Shown: positions 33,476-44,200, counted from the first letter of the stretch. The stretch: 64,000 nucleotides of DNA from Athripsodes cinereus (GCA_947579605.1 OX388309.1:22139071-22203070); one strand, 5' to 3'. Notes: generated from the letters alone by a model not told the origin. Translations and numbers: made by a program.

Positions 33476-34184
33476 AAACAATTAAATACTTTTTATTCAA
33501 TTCACAAGATTCTTTGAATTTGAAATTGGTATATAGGGTAAACATATGTATTGTTTTTATTATGATTATAATTTTTAAATTTAATGTTAAACATACAATA
33601 TGGGGCAAACTGAGAACTTGCTATTGTAGATATTATAAATATAATTCAGTTAGTTTTCACACCTTGTATCGATTTGTATTCTAATTTTTTACTAGTCCCG
33701 TCTCTGGAAGTAAGTTTTATAAAGTCATTTCGTTTAACTTAAATAGGTCACTTGAAGGTGTACATACATAATATTATATGTGTCGATATATAATATAATA
33801 AGGTATGTATAATATAATCATTATTATGTATTTTACGTAGAGCTTGTTATATTTTCTGTCACGCTATATTAGTGTGTGTTGAAATGGACGCAAACAGAAT
33901 TATGTTTATTTTATAATACCTTATAATATAACAATGAGGCTACTTACTACTACGTAAATAAAAAGTAGATACTAACGTTAGGTGCACGTAAAGATTAACA
34001 TCCTCTGAGGAAATAAACATCAATTTGACAAATAATCAAACAAGCATACAAAAACTAACAGATAACGTAAATATTTCTTTGACTTAAAATGGGGGTTTCT
34101 ATTTCAAAACTGGCAACACCATAATGCTAATATTTTTGACAGTTCTATACTTACTTCATTTTTCGTATGGCTCGGTGTGTTGAT
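33476..34184. other. No gene recognised
   Basis: AT-rich. Two overlapping, opposite frames (33414-33684) have no known motif. Confidence 0.6.
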
Positions 34185-34265
34185 AAATCTTAACCCATGT
34201 GGGCTACTTCGTATCCTCAACAGTCTTGGCTCCAGTGCTGACAGCTAGTTCACCGCCTCCGGTCC
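34185..34265. other. Isolated GC-rich island, unidentified
   Basis: About 80 bases of markedly higher GC (GTGGGCTACTTCGTATCC ... CACCGCCTCCGGTCCTGC) in AT-rich surroundings. One plus-strand frame is open across it (THVGYFVSSTVLAPVLTASS, then PPPVL). It could be a relic of a GC-rich transposon or of an exon; I cannot assign it. Confidence 0.3.
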
Positions 34266-34329
34266 TGCTTCAAATAAAAATATCACAGAGTTAGTTTAAG
34301 TAGGATAATGAATAATAATGTTATTAGGT

Positions 34330-34426
34330 GTTAATCTACAAAAGCGAAAACGAATGCGAATACTTTGAAATATGCGAATATTCGCGAATGCGAATGCGAA
34401 TACGAATATTCGTTACATCACTATTT
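34330..34426 (-). repeat. GCGAAT-rich terminus of a possible hAT-like element
   Basis: Short degenerate GCGAAT/GAATAC repeats end at CGTTACATCACTA. Reverse-complemented this is TAGTGATGTAACG, which has the look of a hAT terminal repeat (TAGTGATG is also the left end of the MITE at 38171). No matching opposite end was found, so only one terminus may survive. Confidence 0.3.
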
Positions 34427-34498
34427 CAGACAATCATGTAGGTACATCATGTTATGTTCTACATTACCAGGTAGGTACATCTTCTTCTCAAACAGAAT

Positions 34499-34611
34499 CA
34501 TCATCATCATCATCATCGCCCTCAACGCTCCTCTCGGGAGCACAGGGCAGAAACCAGCCTCCTCCATTCAGAGCGTCTCTGTGCCAATTGCGTCACCTCT
34601 TCCCACGACAT
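34499..34611 (-). pseudogene. LINE-R 113-bp insertion with 11-bp TSD
   Basis: An extremely 5'-truncated LINE-R: only the (CAT)n tail and the last 95 or so coding bases, ending in the plus-strand sense at TCCCACGACAT. A perfect direct repeat TCAAACAGAAT flanks it (34488-34498, 34612-34622). It is nearly identical to 25287-25542 over this length, so it is young. Frames at 34365-34679 arise from the tail repeat and antisense LINE. Confidence 0.92.
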
Positions 34612-34727
34612 TCAAACAGAATACATATACGAAATTATTCATTCATAAATATTACGGAATACTAAATCATATAAAGTAGGTATTTAATTAAGGCTTAAAT
34701 TTTATTTGCTTTCATTGCCTACTAAAT

Positions 34728-34987
34728 TTATACTCCGTGTACTCCCTGGAATATAATTGTTATCCTGCTCTTTTTGTAATTTTACGAGTGGTATTTAAAA
34801 GTCTGGTGTTTTTTAAACATCTTGACATATAATGTCTACAGTTCAGCGATGAGCTATGCCCACAGCAAATATATTCCGAAAATCTTATGTTTTTGTTATG
34901 ATACAGAGAGGACAACCTTTGTAATTATTTATTATATGCAGTTGTTCCACTAACTGCCCCAATGGTAGGACATGCTGTGATGAAAAG
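34728..34987 (+). repeat. SINE-A, full length but strongly diverged
   Basis: Order is kept: TACTCCGTGTACTCCC, TTTTACGAGTGGTATTTAAA, CAGTTCAGCGATGAG, GAGAGGACAACCTTTG, ATATGCAGTTGTTCCAC and GGACATGCTGTGATG. Many substitutions make it one of the oldest complete copies here. Confidence 0.6.
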
Positions 34988-35219
34988 ATTAAAATTTATA
35001 ATTTATTCTTCACAAATCTGTTTCATAAATTTTAAAAAGGTCAATAAAATTATCCATGTAAACTAAAAGCGAAACGAAGATTTAAAGAAGACAAGTATTA
35101 TGGAATACTATTTATATCTTGAGACCATTCTAAGCATTGGTTGGTAAGCAACGAATTCAAAGGACGTGTTTTGATATTACTTCTACAATATTACATTATT
35201 ATTTATCGTGTCGAAACCT

Positions 35220-35496
35220 GAAAAAAACCAATCCAACTGATCTCCAGTACTGTGCAAAACGCACAGCAGGTGGAGATGCGTCAAAAATATCCTCCATAGT
35301 GCATGTGATAGGGCACAATGGACACTCCTATAAGTGTGGCATGGTCTGTGCTGTACCATAGGTCTGTCTGTCATATCTGGGGGCAAGGAAGGAATCTCCA
35401 AGTGGTGCCCCTGGAAGGTAACTAAAAATCTTATACTCGAATGCAAATGGAATTTCAACTGCAAAGTTACGAAGAACCGAACCTTCCAATACGAAC
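35220..35496 (+). other. GC-richer unidentified segment, maybe LINE relic
   Basis: About 280 bases clearly less AT-rich than the surroundings, ending at the palindromic MITE. In one plus frame it reads KILYSNANGISTAK (35426-35467), which resembles the first motif of LINE APE-type endonucleases (IL..NANGI). A stop lies just upstream, as between ORF1 and ORF2. The longest minus frame (114 codons) has no motif. An ORF1/ORF2 junction of a decayed LINE is a weak hypothesis. Confidence 0.25.
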
Positions 35497-35499
35497 CAG

Positions 35500-35710
35500 C
35501 AGGGCTACTCTTGACAAAACTAAACACGATCTTAATCTAGTCTTGATCTTGATCATACGACGCACGAAGTGACTATTGGCCAAAAATACACACAAACCGA
35601 TCGCGCGTTAGCGGTAGCGCGGTGTTTTTGACCATAGTTCCTTCGTGCGTCGTATGATCAAGATCAAGACTAGATTAAGATCGTGTTTAGTTTTGTCAAG
35701 AATAACCCTG
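35500..35710. mobile_element. Palindromic MITE, 211 bp, complete
   Basis: Two arms of about 97 bases are near-perfect inverted repeats: CAGGGCTACTCTTGACAAAA ... GATCATACGACGCACGAAG and its reverse complement, around a short GC-rich centre (GATCGCGCGTTAGCGG). CAG at 35497-35499 and 35711-35713 is a probable 3-bp target-site duplication. A GAAC match just outside (35493-35496, 35714-35717) leaves the exact border open. No coding capacity. A second, interrupted copy lies at 52037-53650. Confidence 0.88.
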
Positions 35711-35713
35711 CAG

Positions 35714-36522
35714 GAACCTATTGAGATACAATGTTACAAGAATTAATTTAAATATTGTACGACCTAATTTAGTACGGAAGCACCTTGAAATCATAACTGT
35801 AGGTAGGTATATCATATTTGCTTGGAACGTGTTTGCACTTATTTTTGTTTATTGAAATCAAACATACACTGACAGGTATATCAAATATATACAAAGCTAT
35901 ATGATTAACAATAAAAACCGAAATTAGAATCAAAGATGCGCCCTATCACAGACGTACCTAATTGGTTAATATCTGAGTCAACCGCAGGTCCAGACCAATC
36001 AAACACCCTTTAATTTTTGAAAAAAGTGCAATTGATTTTCCAAATCGCCTTGGCGCATCTGTCATTGTCGCATTACTTCACAAACATCCTAACTATTATA
36101 TTTAAATTATCGCGAGGTACGTGTTGAATCAATTAGCGAACGACACATATCAAATATTTCATAAGTTCCTGTAATATTTCTCCCTATTTGACATACCTAC
36201 CCGTGAACTTCAACTCAGGTCTAAGGGAAGATCTGTCACATCCCTCTTGATCACAGAAAGAGATTTGTTTACTTTCATGTTCTTTTTTTGAATAATATAT
36301 GACTTTTAGTCTAGACACGCCTAGAAGTTTCAAAGAAGAAAAATGTGAATTTGGAGTAATAATAATACAAAGAAAATTTGACATGAATGTTTGAAAAATG
36401 GTCGTACTTTAGTAATTCAATAGATATACACAGGGATGAATCGTCTTACAGTAGTCACTTTTTTATTTAAATTGACAAACGACATTTAAATACTTTCACA
36501 AATAATATGTACGATTATAATT
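35714..36522. other. No gene recognised
   Basis: AT-rich flank. The small minus-strand frame at 36184-36384 is not recognisable. Confidence 0.55.
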
Positions 36523-36777
36523 ATCCCGTGGAGCACCCGGTAAAGAATTGGTCTCCCACTCTTCTGCGTAAGTTTTCGAGTGTCCTGTAAAAGGCAGGTG
36601 TTCGAAAAAATAAGACATTTTACATCTTAAATTCAGCGTTGAGGTTTGCCACCCATCCTGAATGTCTTGATTTTATACTGGCACGAAGAGGATAGTTTGT
36701 ATGTTTCTTACATACAGCTGATCTGCTGGCTACCCCACTTGTGGGATATGCCGTGATGGTATAGTAGTAGTAGTAGA
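36523..36777 (+). repeat. SINE-A, full length with (TAG)n tail
   Basis: Very close to the 32173 copy: ATCCCGTGGAGCACCCGGTA at the start, GCTACCCCACTTGTGGG, CCGTGATGGTATAG and five or so TAG units at the end. A possible short duplication ATAATT borders it. The inner CCCAC-TT-GTGGG palindrome near the end can form a hairpin. Confidence 0.9.
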
Positions 36778-36786
36778 TAATTATTT

Positions 36787-37047
36787 TTTTCCATGGAGCA
36801 CCCGATAAAGAACTGGTTTCCCACTCTTTTTCGTAGGTTTCCGAATTTCCTGAAAATGCAGACGTACGAAAAAAGCTACATTCTACATCTTAAATTAAGT
36901 GATGAGGGTTGACGTCAATCCTGAATGTCTTAATTATCTTGTTGAAACGGAGATGACAGCTTGCGTGTTTATTACATACGGCTGGTCTGCTGGCTACCCC
37001 TTTTTGTGGGATATACCGTGATGTTTAGTATAGTACAGTATAGTAGT
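36787..37047 (+). repeat. SINE-A, full length with 9-bp TSD, tandem to previous
   Basis: Begins CCATGGAGCACCCGATAAAG and ends GGGATATACCGTGATG with a TAGTA-type tail. The direct repeat TAATTATTT lies at 36778-36786 and 37048-37056. The left duplicate starts right at the tail of the preceding SINE-A, so this is an independent second insertion. It is more diverged from the 32173 copy than its neighbour is. Confidence 0.88.
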
Positions 37048-37056
37048 TAATTATTT

Positions 37057-38162
37057 CAATTTATAGAAAAATTGAGGAACCAAATTTAAATTGAGCTACT
37101 GTATATTGATAATATATCATTGAAAATAATATATAATATATTATCATTGAAGTATTTCTTTGAATGCTAAATTTAAGCTTTGAATCAGCAAAATGATGGA
37201 CATAATATAAAACTTCACTTATTTTATTAGAATAAAATATTGTTCAGTATTTTATAGATCGTTTTATAAAACACAATTCTATTATTTGTTTCATCGATAA
37301 CGTCAAAATATTCGATTCATACCATTCATCCAGAGAATATAAACGTCAATGACAAAATATTGACGCTTTGAAGCCGACGTAAATTCTTTAGATATTATTT
37401 TGTGTGATTTTTATGATTGAGGTTTTTTCTCTGCATACAACTAGTATGTAGGAGATATGAGTAATAAAAATAATAGTATTACCATTTGAAAAATGTACAC
37501 ATTTATATTACCATCCATAATAGATGATAGAGTGGTACGTATTATTATTATTACGCTAGTAGGTACTAGTGTATGACGTATTCTAGCATGGGTGTTATGT
37601 ATTTTGAAAAGGACGGAATACCAAGCACGTTGACATAATTCAAAGCGATTTATCATGAGAAGTGAAAGAATGAAATCTTATATTAAATTTTTTCCTCTCT
37701 CTTTTTTTACAGGTAACTGATGTCACCATTTTCTTAAGAGAATTTCTGATACCCATTCTCCTTGCCTGTATGAATACAATCTGTCTTCACAGTAAGTAAG
37801 TATGTAGTTTGAATATTTCCCTTTTTTAAGGAAATGTTTATATCGTTTTTACTCACTTATTTATTTTTTCATGGTTGTCTCTCGGAGAAACAATGTATTT
37901 TATTGTCGTATTTTGAAAAGGAAAACTGATAGGCAAACTTAAATAATAAATATTGCAACGAAACACTTCGTTCCGTTTTTTTTTTTTTTTGAATTTGAAA
38001 GGTAAACTTATTGAAAAAAATGTTTTTATGCACATTTCTTTTTTGCCTGAAGAAATAACATATAGACAGTAATGAAAACACATAGTATCAAAGGCTATCT
38101 TGAAATTTTGTGTCTTTCTATACCATCAGGTTCTTTCGATAATATAGCCAGTGGACTAGATA
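37057..38162. other. No gene recognised
   Basis: AT-rich with a T/A homopolymer near 37978-37991. Overlapping minus frames at 37853-38083 span this homopolymer and have no motif. Confidence 0.6.
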
Positions 38163-38170
38163 ATTGCATT

Positions 38171-38433
38171 TAGTGATGCTAGTAGAGAAAATTCTCCAAA
38201 GAAATTTCTCGAGAACGAAAAATTTCTCCGAGAATTTCTCCTCTGATAGAAGGGAAATTTCTCTCCATATTTTCTTCTAGTGGTATTTTTTATTGATAAT
38301 TTTGGTCAATAAAAAATACATCTGCCTCAAAATACACCATAATTTTCCAAAAATTCTCCACTTAGAGAAATATACTGAGAAATTTCTCGGTAATTTTCTC
38401 GAGAAATAATTTCTTGAGAATTCCACAGCACAA
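38171..38433. mobile_element. hAT-like MITE rich in GAGAAATTTCTC palindromes
   Basis: The left end TAGTGATGCTAG and inverted right end TTGTGCTGTGG are imperfect TIRs of hAT type. The 8-bp direct repeat ATTGCATT flanks the element (38163-38170, 38434-38441), the target-site length of hAT elements. Both subterminal regions are packed with GAGAA/TTCTC half-sites forming palindromes such as GAGAAATTTCTC and TTTCTCGAGAA, typical of subterminal transposase-binding arrays. No transposase is present, so it is non-autonomous. Confidence 0.75.
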
Positions 38434-38441
38434 ATTGCATT

Positions 38442-39720
38442 AAAGTTTATCTTCTATGGTCATACAAAAACATCAGGATTATTAGTATACTAACGTTAAA
38501 ACAGGATTAAGTTTATATATCAATTCCTACTATATTTAGTTTAATCCACCTTACCTTTTTTTAGTTAAATTATTACTCAGAATATTGGTAATAAACTGAA
38601 TAACAAAATATCTTAAGCTACGATTAAGTTCATACAAAGTTGTACATTATTAACGGTAATTAATTGTAGTAACGCTTTTGAAAACTTTCTTTTCACTTTA
38701 TCCAACTTTGTTTTATTATTTTTATATAATACGGATTAAACTCAACAATAAAATACTTTTGTATATTTAGATTGTGATTATTCACTAAATATTTAAATAA
38801 AAGTTTTGTTGTTTATAATAAATAAATAAATAAATAACATTATACAGTAGCAAAAATTACTAGTTACACAAATCACTGCACATATGTCGAATTTATCACT
38901 ATTTTTATTTTATCTCGATATTCTATAGATTGTATGTACCTACAGGAAGTTTATCTACTTTCTTTACTGTTTGTGGTAAATGTTATTAATTAAAAATATT
39001 CCTACTTTGAAAAAATATACAGGATACTGTCTGTATCACGGGACATTAATTAATATATTATCATTACTGCTACAAATGAAAAAAATGGTACCTATTTATT
39101 TTTGAATTGTTAAACCTTCTTTGGATTGGTGATGATGTTAGTCATTTTAGTAGCAGTGTTAATTCAAATACATAGGCTATTTTGATATTAAAAAAAATAT
39201 TCTTTGCCGAATTATATTTTTTGATAACCAGGGTTGTAGGTATATCGATTGTTTTTAAATATTTATGTTTTCAAGTCAATACAACTGTAATTACATAAAA
39301 TATTAATAGTTAATTGATTTCCATTCAGTTTCTAATCTGTACTAAACTATTTAACTAGAACTATCTCGTAAGGAGAATTATTACAACTCAGCAATCTAAA
39401 TGCTGACTCCACCCAAGTTGCACAGTTTGGTCTTTCAAATAAGCTCCTTATACAACCGAACTTGAGTGGATATTATTGATAATAATTACAATAATAAATT
39501 TATACTTTGGTTTCTTGCAAAGTACTAGTAAATAAATCTAGTTTTTTGCTAGGCTGCTTTTGAAGGACACACACAAAACCTTTGGAAATTTCTTATAATA
39601 TGATAAAAGTAACATAACATACTAGGTTTAAAAACCGATGTAAATTTGGATATATCTTTCTCACGAAAAATATTTTAAATAAAGTTGATCATATTAACGA
39701 ATTTAATTATGTAGGTACTA
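38442..39720. other. No gene; (AATA)n microsatellite
   Basis: An AATA repeat lies at about 38818-38838, possibly a LINE tail. The rest is AT-rich. Confidence 0.6.
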
Positions 39721-40140
39721 TTGGTAATAGAAATATCACTGAGAAGAATGGTAGGTAAAACATTGCGTGATAGAGTGAAGAATGAGGAATTCAGGAGAAT
39801 GAGTGGATGTGAGAAGAGTGTCGTTGTTGATAGAATGCGTATAAATAAGTTGCGATGGTTTGGACATGTGGAGCGAATGGATTATTTAAGACTGACGAAG
39901 AGGGTGTATTTATCTGAAAGAAGGGGTGTGAGAAAGCGCTGACGTCCATGAACTACGTGGTTTGACCACGTGGATCAAATTCTCAAGGACGGTCGCGTGT
40001 TAAGTAAGAGGAATCGGCGTGCATGTATGAGAAACTGGATGAATGTAGAGGAAGCGAAATAAGTATGTAAGGATAGATCAACATGGCATTCCGTTCTCTC
40101 TGCCTACTCCACCTGGGACACGGCGTGAGGGTATAGTTTA
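39721..40140 (+). pseudogene. LINE-K (RTE-like) C-terminal fragment
   Basis: One frame of 136 codons to TGA 40126-40128 encodes GKTLRDRVKNEEFRRMSG, RWFGHVERMD, DHVDQILKDGRV, RNRRACMRNW and VCKDRSTWHSVLSAYS. This is the C-terminal region of a widespread arthropod endonuclease/reverse-transcriptase family. Three in-frame stops (39940, 39949, 40060) interrupt it; two sit where the family has Arg and fit CGA to TGA decay. The 3' end GGGTATAG follows the stop directly, so the 3' UTR is very short. The last 40 or so bases resemble the end of SINE-A. Confidence 0.85.
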
Positions 40141-40439
40141 GTATATGTAGTATAGTAATAAAAATATCTATCATGATGCTTTGACATTTTGCTAATGTCT
40201 TTTTAGTAAATAAGATAACACTAAAAAGAAGATCATTAAATCGGCTGACCTGTCCAATATCGTCCCGCATGAAGACAAAAGGCTATTGAGATCCAGATCA
40301 AATAAGTAACTAATGTTTTCTTTTTGCCCCACGGATCTACCATTGCTTCTATCTTGTATTGTGTTCCAGCTGCTTTTTATTTATTTATCGTTTACTCTTT
40401 TTTTTACATTGCTGCTAAAGTAAAATACATACATAACAC
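40141..40439. other. Spacer, no gene
   Basis: AT-rich sequence between LINE-K and the putative LINE-J 5' region. Confidence 0.5.
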
Positions 40440-41290
40440 AATTTCTAAAACTTTGCAACTGACAGCTCCCCTCCCCAACTATCTTGTAAACAAGTGTGAA
40501 CTTATCTGTGAGTATGGCGGCGCTGCGCATGCGATGTGGCGCTTCTCCCTCACAGGTGCGGTAACATAATAAGTTGATTACGTTCGTAAACTACAAGTAT
40601 TTTATTCCTAATGCCTGTTCACTAACTCACCTTAGTATGAGAAATGTTCAGCTGTAGGGTGCGCACCACAGTTTATTCACACAACTATTTGCATTAAATA
40701 TCTTTGATTTTTTTCCATGAATTACATTGCAACACTGAAATATTGTCATTCCGTTCAGTTGTCACACGTTTTGATAAATGTATTTGTTAGTTCTTATAAC
40801 CTACTTTTTATTAGTTTATTTTTATTACATGGTTATCTTTTTATTTTTAAATTTTATGATACTTATTAAGTGATTTTTCTTATTAATGTTATGAGTGCAT
40901 TGAATCAATTTCTAATGTTCTAATTGATGTTGTTTTTTTTATATATAATGAATGGAATGAGATGGTGAGTGTTTGATTTGCTTTTGTTTACATTTTACTT
41001 GCAATATGTTCTATTTATTTGCCTGTAAGCTCAATCTTTAAACATTATTGCGTTTGCTGGTAGGTTCATAGTAACTTCTTATCATTTAGTACTACTTCAC
41101 TTAAAAGCCAGACCTAAACAAAGGAAAAGGGATAATTTATTTTTTTTGAATTGTTTAATTAGTATATATTTTTAACCTATCTTAAAAAACTTTTATTATT
41201 TTTATACGCATTTTATTTTAGTATTTATATATATACATATAATTATATAAATTTATTTTTAGTACTTTTACTACTTTTTTTGTATGTGTT
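40440..41290 (+). promoter_or_regulatory. Putative LINE-J 5' UTR / internal promoter
   Basis: No ORF1 precedes the LINE-J frame. A CpG-containing island (about 40465-40565, including GTATGGCGGCGCTGCGCATG and GTGGCGCTTCTCCCTCACAG) stands out in AT-rich DNA and could be the 5' end with internal promoter, as in Jockey-type LINEs. A weak direct repeat AAATACA (40433-40439 and 44906-44912) would put the 5' boundary near 40440. With AT-rich 7-mers this may be chance. No full-length second copy exists here to confirm it. Confidence 0.35.
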
Positions 41291-44200
41291 ATGAACATAG
41301 GTAGCTGGATAATGAATGATTTTGCATTACAACATGAGAATTCTTTCCACTCTCTCCCTCCTTCCCCCTCTGTTTCCTCCTCTTCTTCCTATACCTCTGC
41401 TCAACATTCTCTTTCAGACTCGTACATCTCGGTTGCCAACTCTTCAATTAGCTCACCCCCTTCTCTCTCAGAGCTCCTGCGGACGTCTCTTAACTCTTCT
41501 AAAAATATTTTCAACGCTTGTCACGTGAATGCTCAAAGCATCCCTGCACACCATGATGAACTGCTTGCTTCCTTTTCAGATATTGATCTGCATGCCATTC
41601 TCATCAGTGAATCATGGCTTAAGCCAATGCTACCATCGTCTCTCTTTGGCCTTCCGGGGTACCGCATGATCCGTTGTGACAGGGTTGGCCGTGTGGGTGG
41701 TGGCGTAGCTATCTACCTACGCGAAGACATTGGCTATAAGGTTGTAAAGTCGTCAGAATCGCAGGTTGTGGGGGGCATGGAGTATCTGTTCATTGAGGTA
41801 TCAACTTTGCACTCTAAAATATTACTAGGAGTTGTGTACTGTCCTCCGACATGCAACTACTTTACTGAATTTGAAACTTTACTGGAATCTTTGACTCATA
41901 GTTATATACACAGTGTAATTATGGGGGACTTTAATACTTGCCTTATGAAAAATGATTACCGTTCTAGCAAACTACTAAATTTATTGAACGCCTTAAATTT
42001 ACATGTTATGCCTTTGCTACCAACGCATCACACTTGTAATACAAATATCGCTACGGAAACATTATTAGACTTGATTCTTACTTCTTTACCTGATCATGTC
42101 AAAGGTCATGGACAATTAACAGCTTCAGGTTTCTCCAACCATGATCTTATTTACTTATCATATAAAATAAAGCTTCCAAAGATTAAACCTAAAATGTATA
42201 AATTTCGAAGTTTTCGACGAATAAATATTGATCAACTGCGTGAGGATGCTGGTGAACTTACTTGGCAGGATATTTATTCATCAAACGACATTGACTTCAT
42301 GGTCGACAAGTTTAACCACTCTATTTTGGGCCTTTATGACAGGCATGCCCCTGTCAGGTCAATTATAATGAAACGACCTCCGGCTCCATGGCTAAATGAC
42401 GAAATCCGCAAGGTTATGGCTAAGCGAGATCGAGCCAAAGTGAAATTTAAAACTGACAAAACCACTATTAGATGGGAGAACTACAAATTTTTACGAAACC
42501 GTTGTACGCATCTTTGTCGTCTGGCCAAGAAGGAGTTTTTTCTTGCCGGTATAGATTCTTCCTCTCCTGGCGATGCTTGGAAGTTTATTAATAAATATGG
42601 TCTGAATAGACAAACCGACTCCATCGATTCTGTATCTGTTGGCCTCAGTGAATTGAATCTCCACTTTGCCTCCCCGCCTGTCGACATGGATCCCTCTATC
42701 AAGGCTGCTTCGTTGAGTAATCTTACCAATTATGGTTCTGATGGTGAAATCTTTAAATTTAGACTTGTAACTTTGGAGGAGGTTCGTAAAACTCTTCAGT
42801 CAATTAAATCTACAGCTGTTGGTTGTGATGGTGTGGGATTGAAAATGATTAGTCTTCTTTCAGATTTTATAACTCCAGTTATTGTGTTTATAATAAATTA
42901 TTCTCTCATTTCAGCAACATTCCCCAACCAATGGAAAAATGCCAATGTAATTCCACTTGCAAAGGTCAGTGATCCATCTTCACCAAAGGATTTTCGCCCG
43001 ATATCAATTCTTCCACTTCTTTCCAAAATTATGGAAAAACTCGTGTATCAACAATTGAATGATTATCTTCTGGCTAACAATTTTCTCAATCGATTCCAGT
43101 CTGGTTTTCGAAGGGGTCACAGTACAACCACCGCCCTGCTCAAGATATCTGAGGATGTCAGATCTGCTATGGAGGTAAGACAACTTACATTGTTGACACT
43201 TTTAGACTTCAGCAGTGCCTTCAATAGTGTTGATTTTGACATCCTCCTAGCTCGTTTGAGGACTCTAAATATTACTGGAGATGCTCTTCGTTGGATGGAC
43301 TCCTACCTTAGGGGTCGTCGTCAAAGAGTTTTTATTGGAGATGAGTTCTCCAGCTGGGTTGACCTTCGTGCAGGAGTCCCACAGGGTTGTATACTATCCC
43401 CCTTGCTCTTCTCCATTTTTATCAATCCAATTACTGAAAATCTTCATGGGGCCTATCATCTTTACGCTGACGACCTCCAACTTTACATTCATTTTGATTT
43501 GAATAATTTAGATGTTGCTTTTCATACCATGAATGTCAATCTTGAACATATCAATTTATGGTGTAGAGACCACGGTCTTCTGATAAATCCTGCAAAATCA
43601 CAGGCAATCATCATTGGCAGCTCAAAGAATCTATCTTCTCTAACATTATCTGCTCCTTTACCATCACTGGTCTTGAATAACACAACTATCCCGTTTTCCG
43701 ATGTCGTCAAAAATTTGGGTTTATTCTTCGATACTAAGTTATCATGGTGGAAACATATCAATGAAATCAGTAGAAAAGTATTTGGTTCACTGCATTCTCT
43801 TAGGAGAATGCAGAATTTCCTTTCAGTTGACACTAAAAAACTACTGGTTCAATCATTGATCCACCCTCTTTTTGATTATGCTGATGTTTGTTATTTGGAT
43901 TTGTCCGTCGAAGGTTTGAACAAATTGGAACGTCTTCAAAACACCTGCATCCGTTATATTTTTAATCTCAAAAAATACGATCATGTGTCTGAGTATCGTG
44001 AGCGCCTTGGTTGGAGTAAAATTCCTCAACGCCGGGATATTCACACGCTTCTCTTATTGTATAAGATTATTTTTGCTCCAACTGCTCCCGCATATCTTAA
44101 GGAGAGATTTGAATTTTTGAGTTCCCATGGCGTCCCACTGCGATCAGCAGCCAATAATCTTCTGGCAATACCGCCACATCATTCCAGTTGCTACACAGAC

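Noticed and set aside
34365..34679. Two overlapping 97-104 codon frames
   Set aside because: They cross the (CAT)n tail and antisense of the LINE-R insertion; poly-Ile and poly-Ser runs come from the tail.
35183..35527. 114-codon minus-strand frame as a gene
   Set aside because: Runs through the MITE arm and the GC-rich segment; no motif; the plus strand has a somewhat better (still weak) LINE-like reading.
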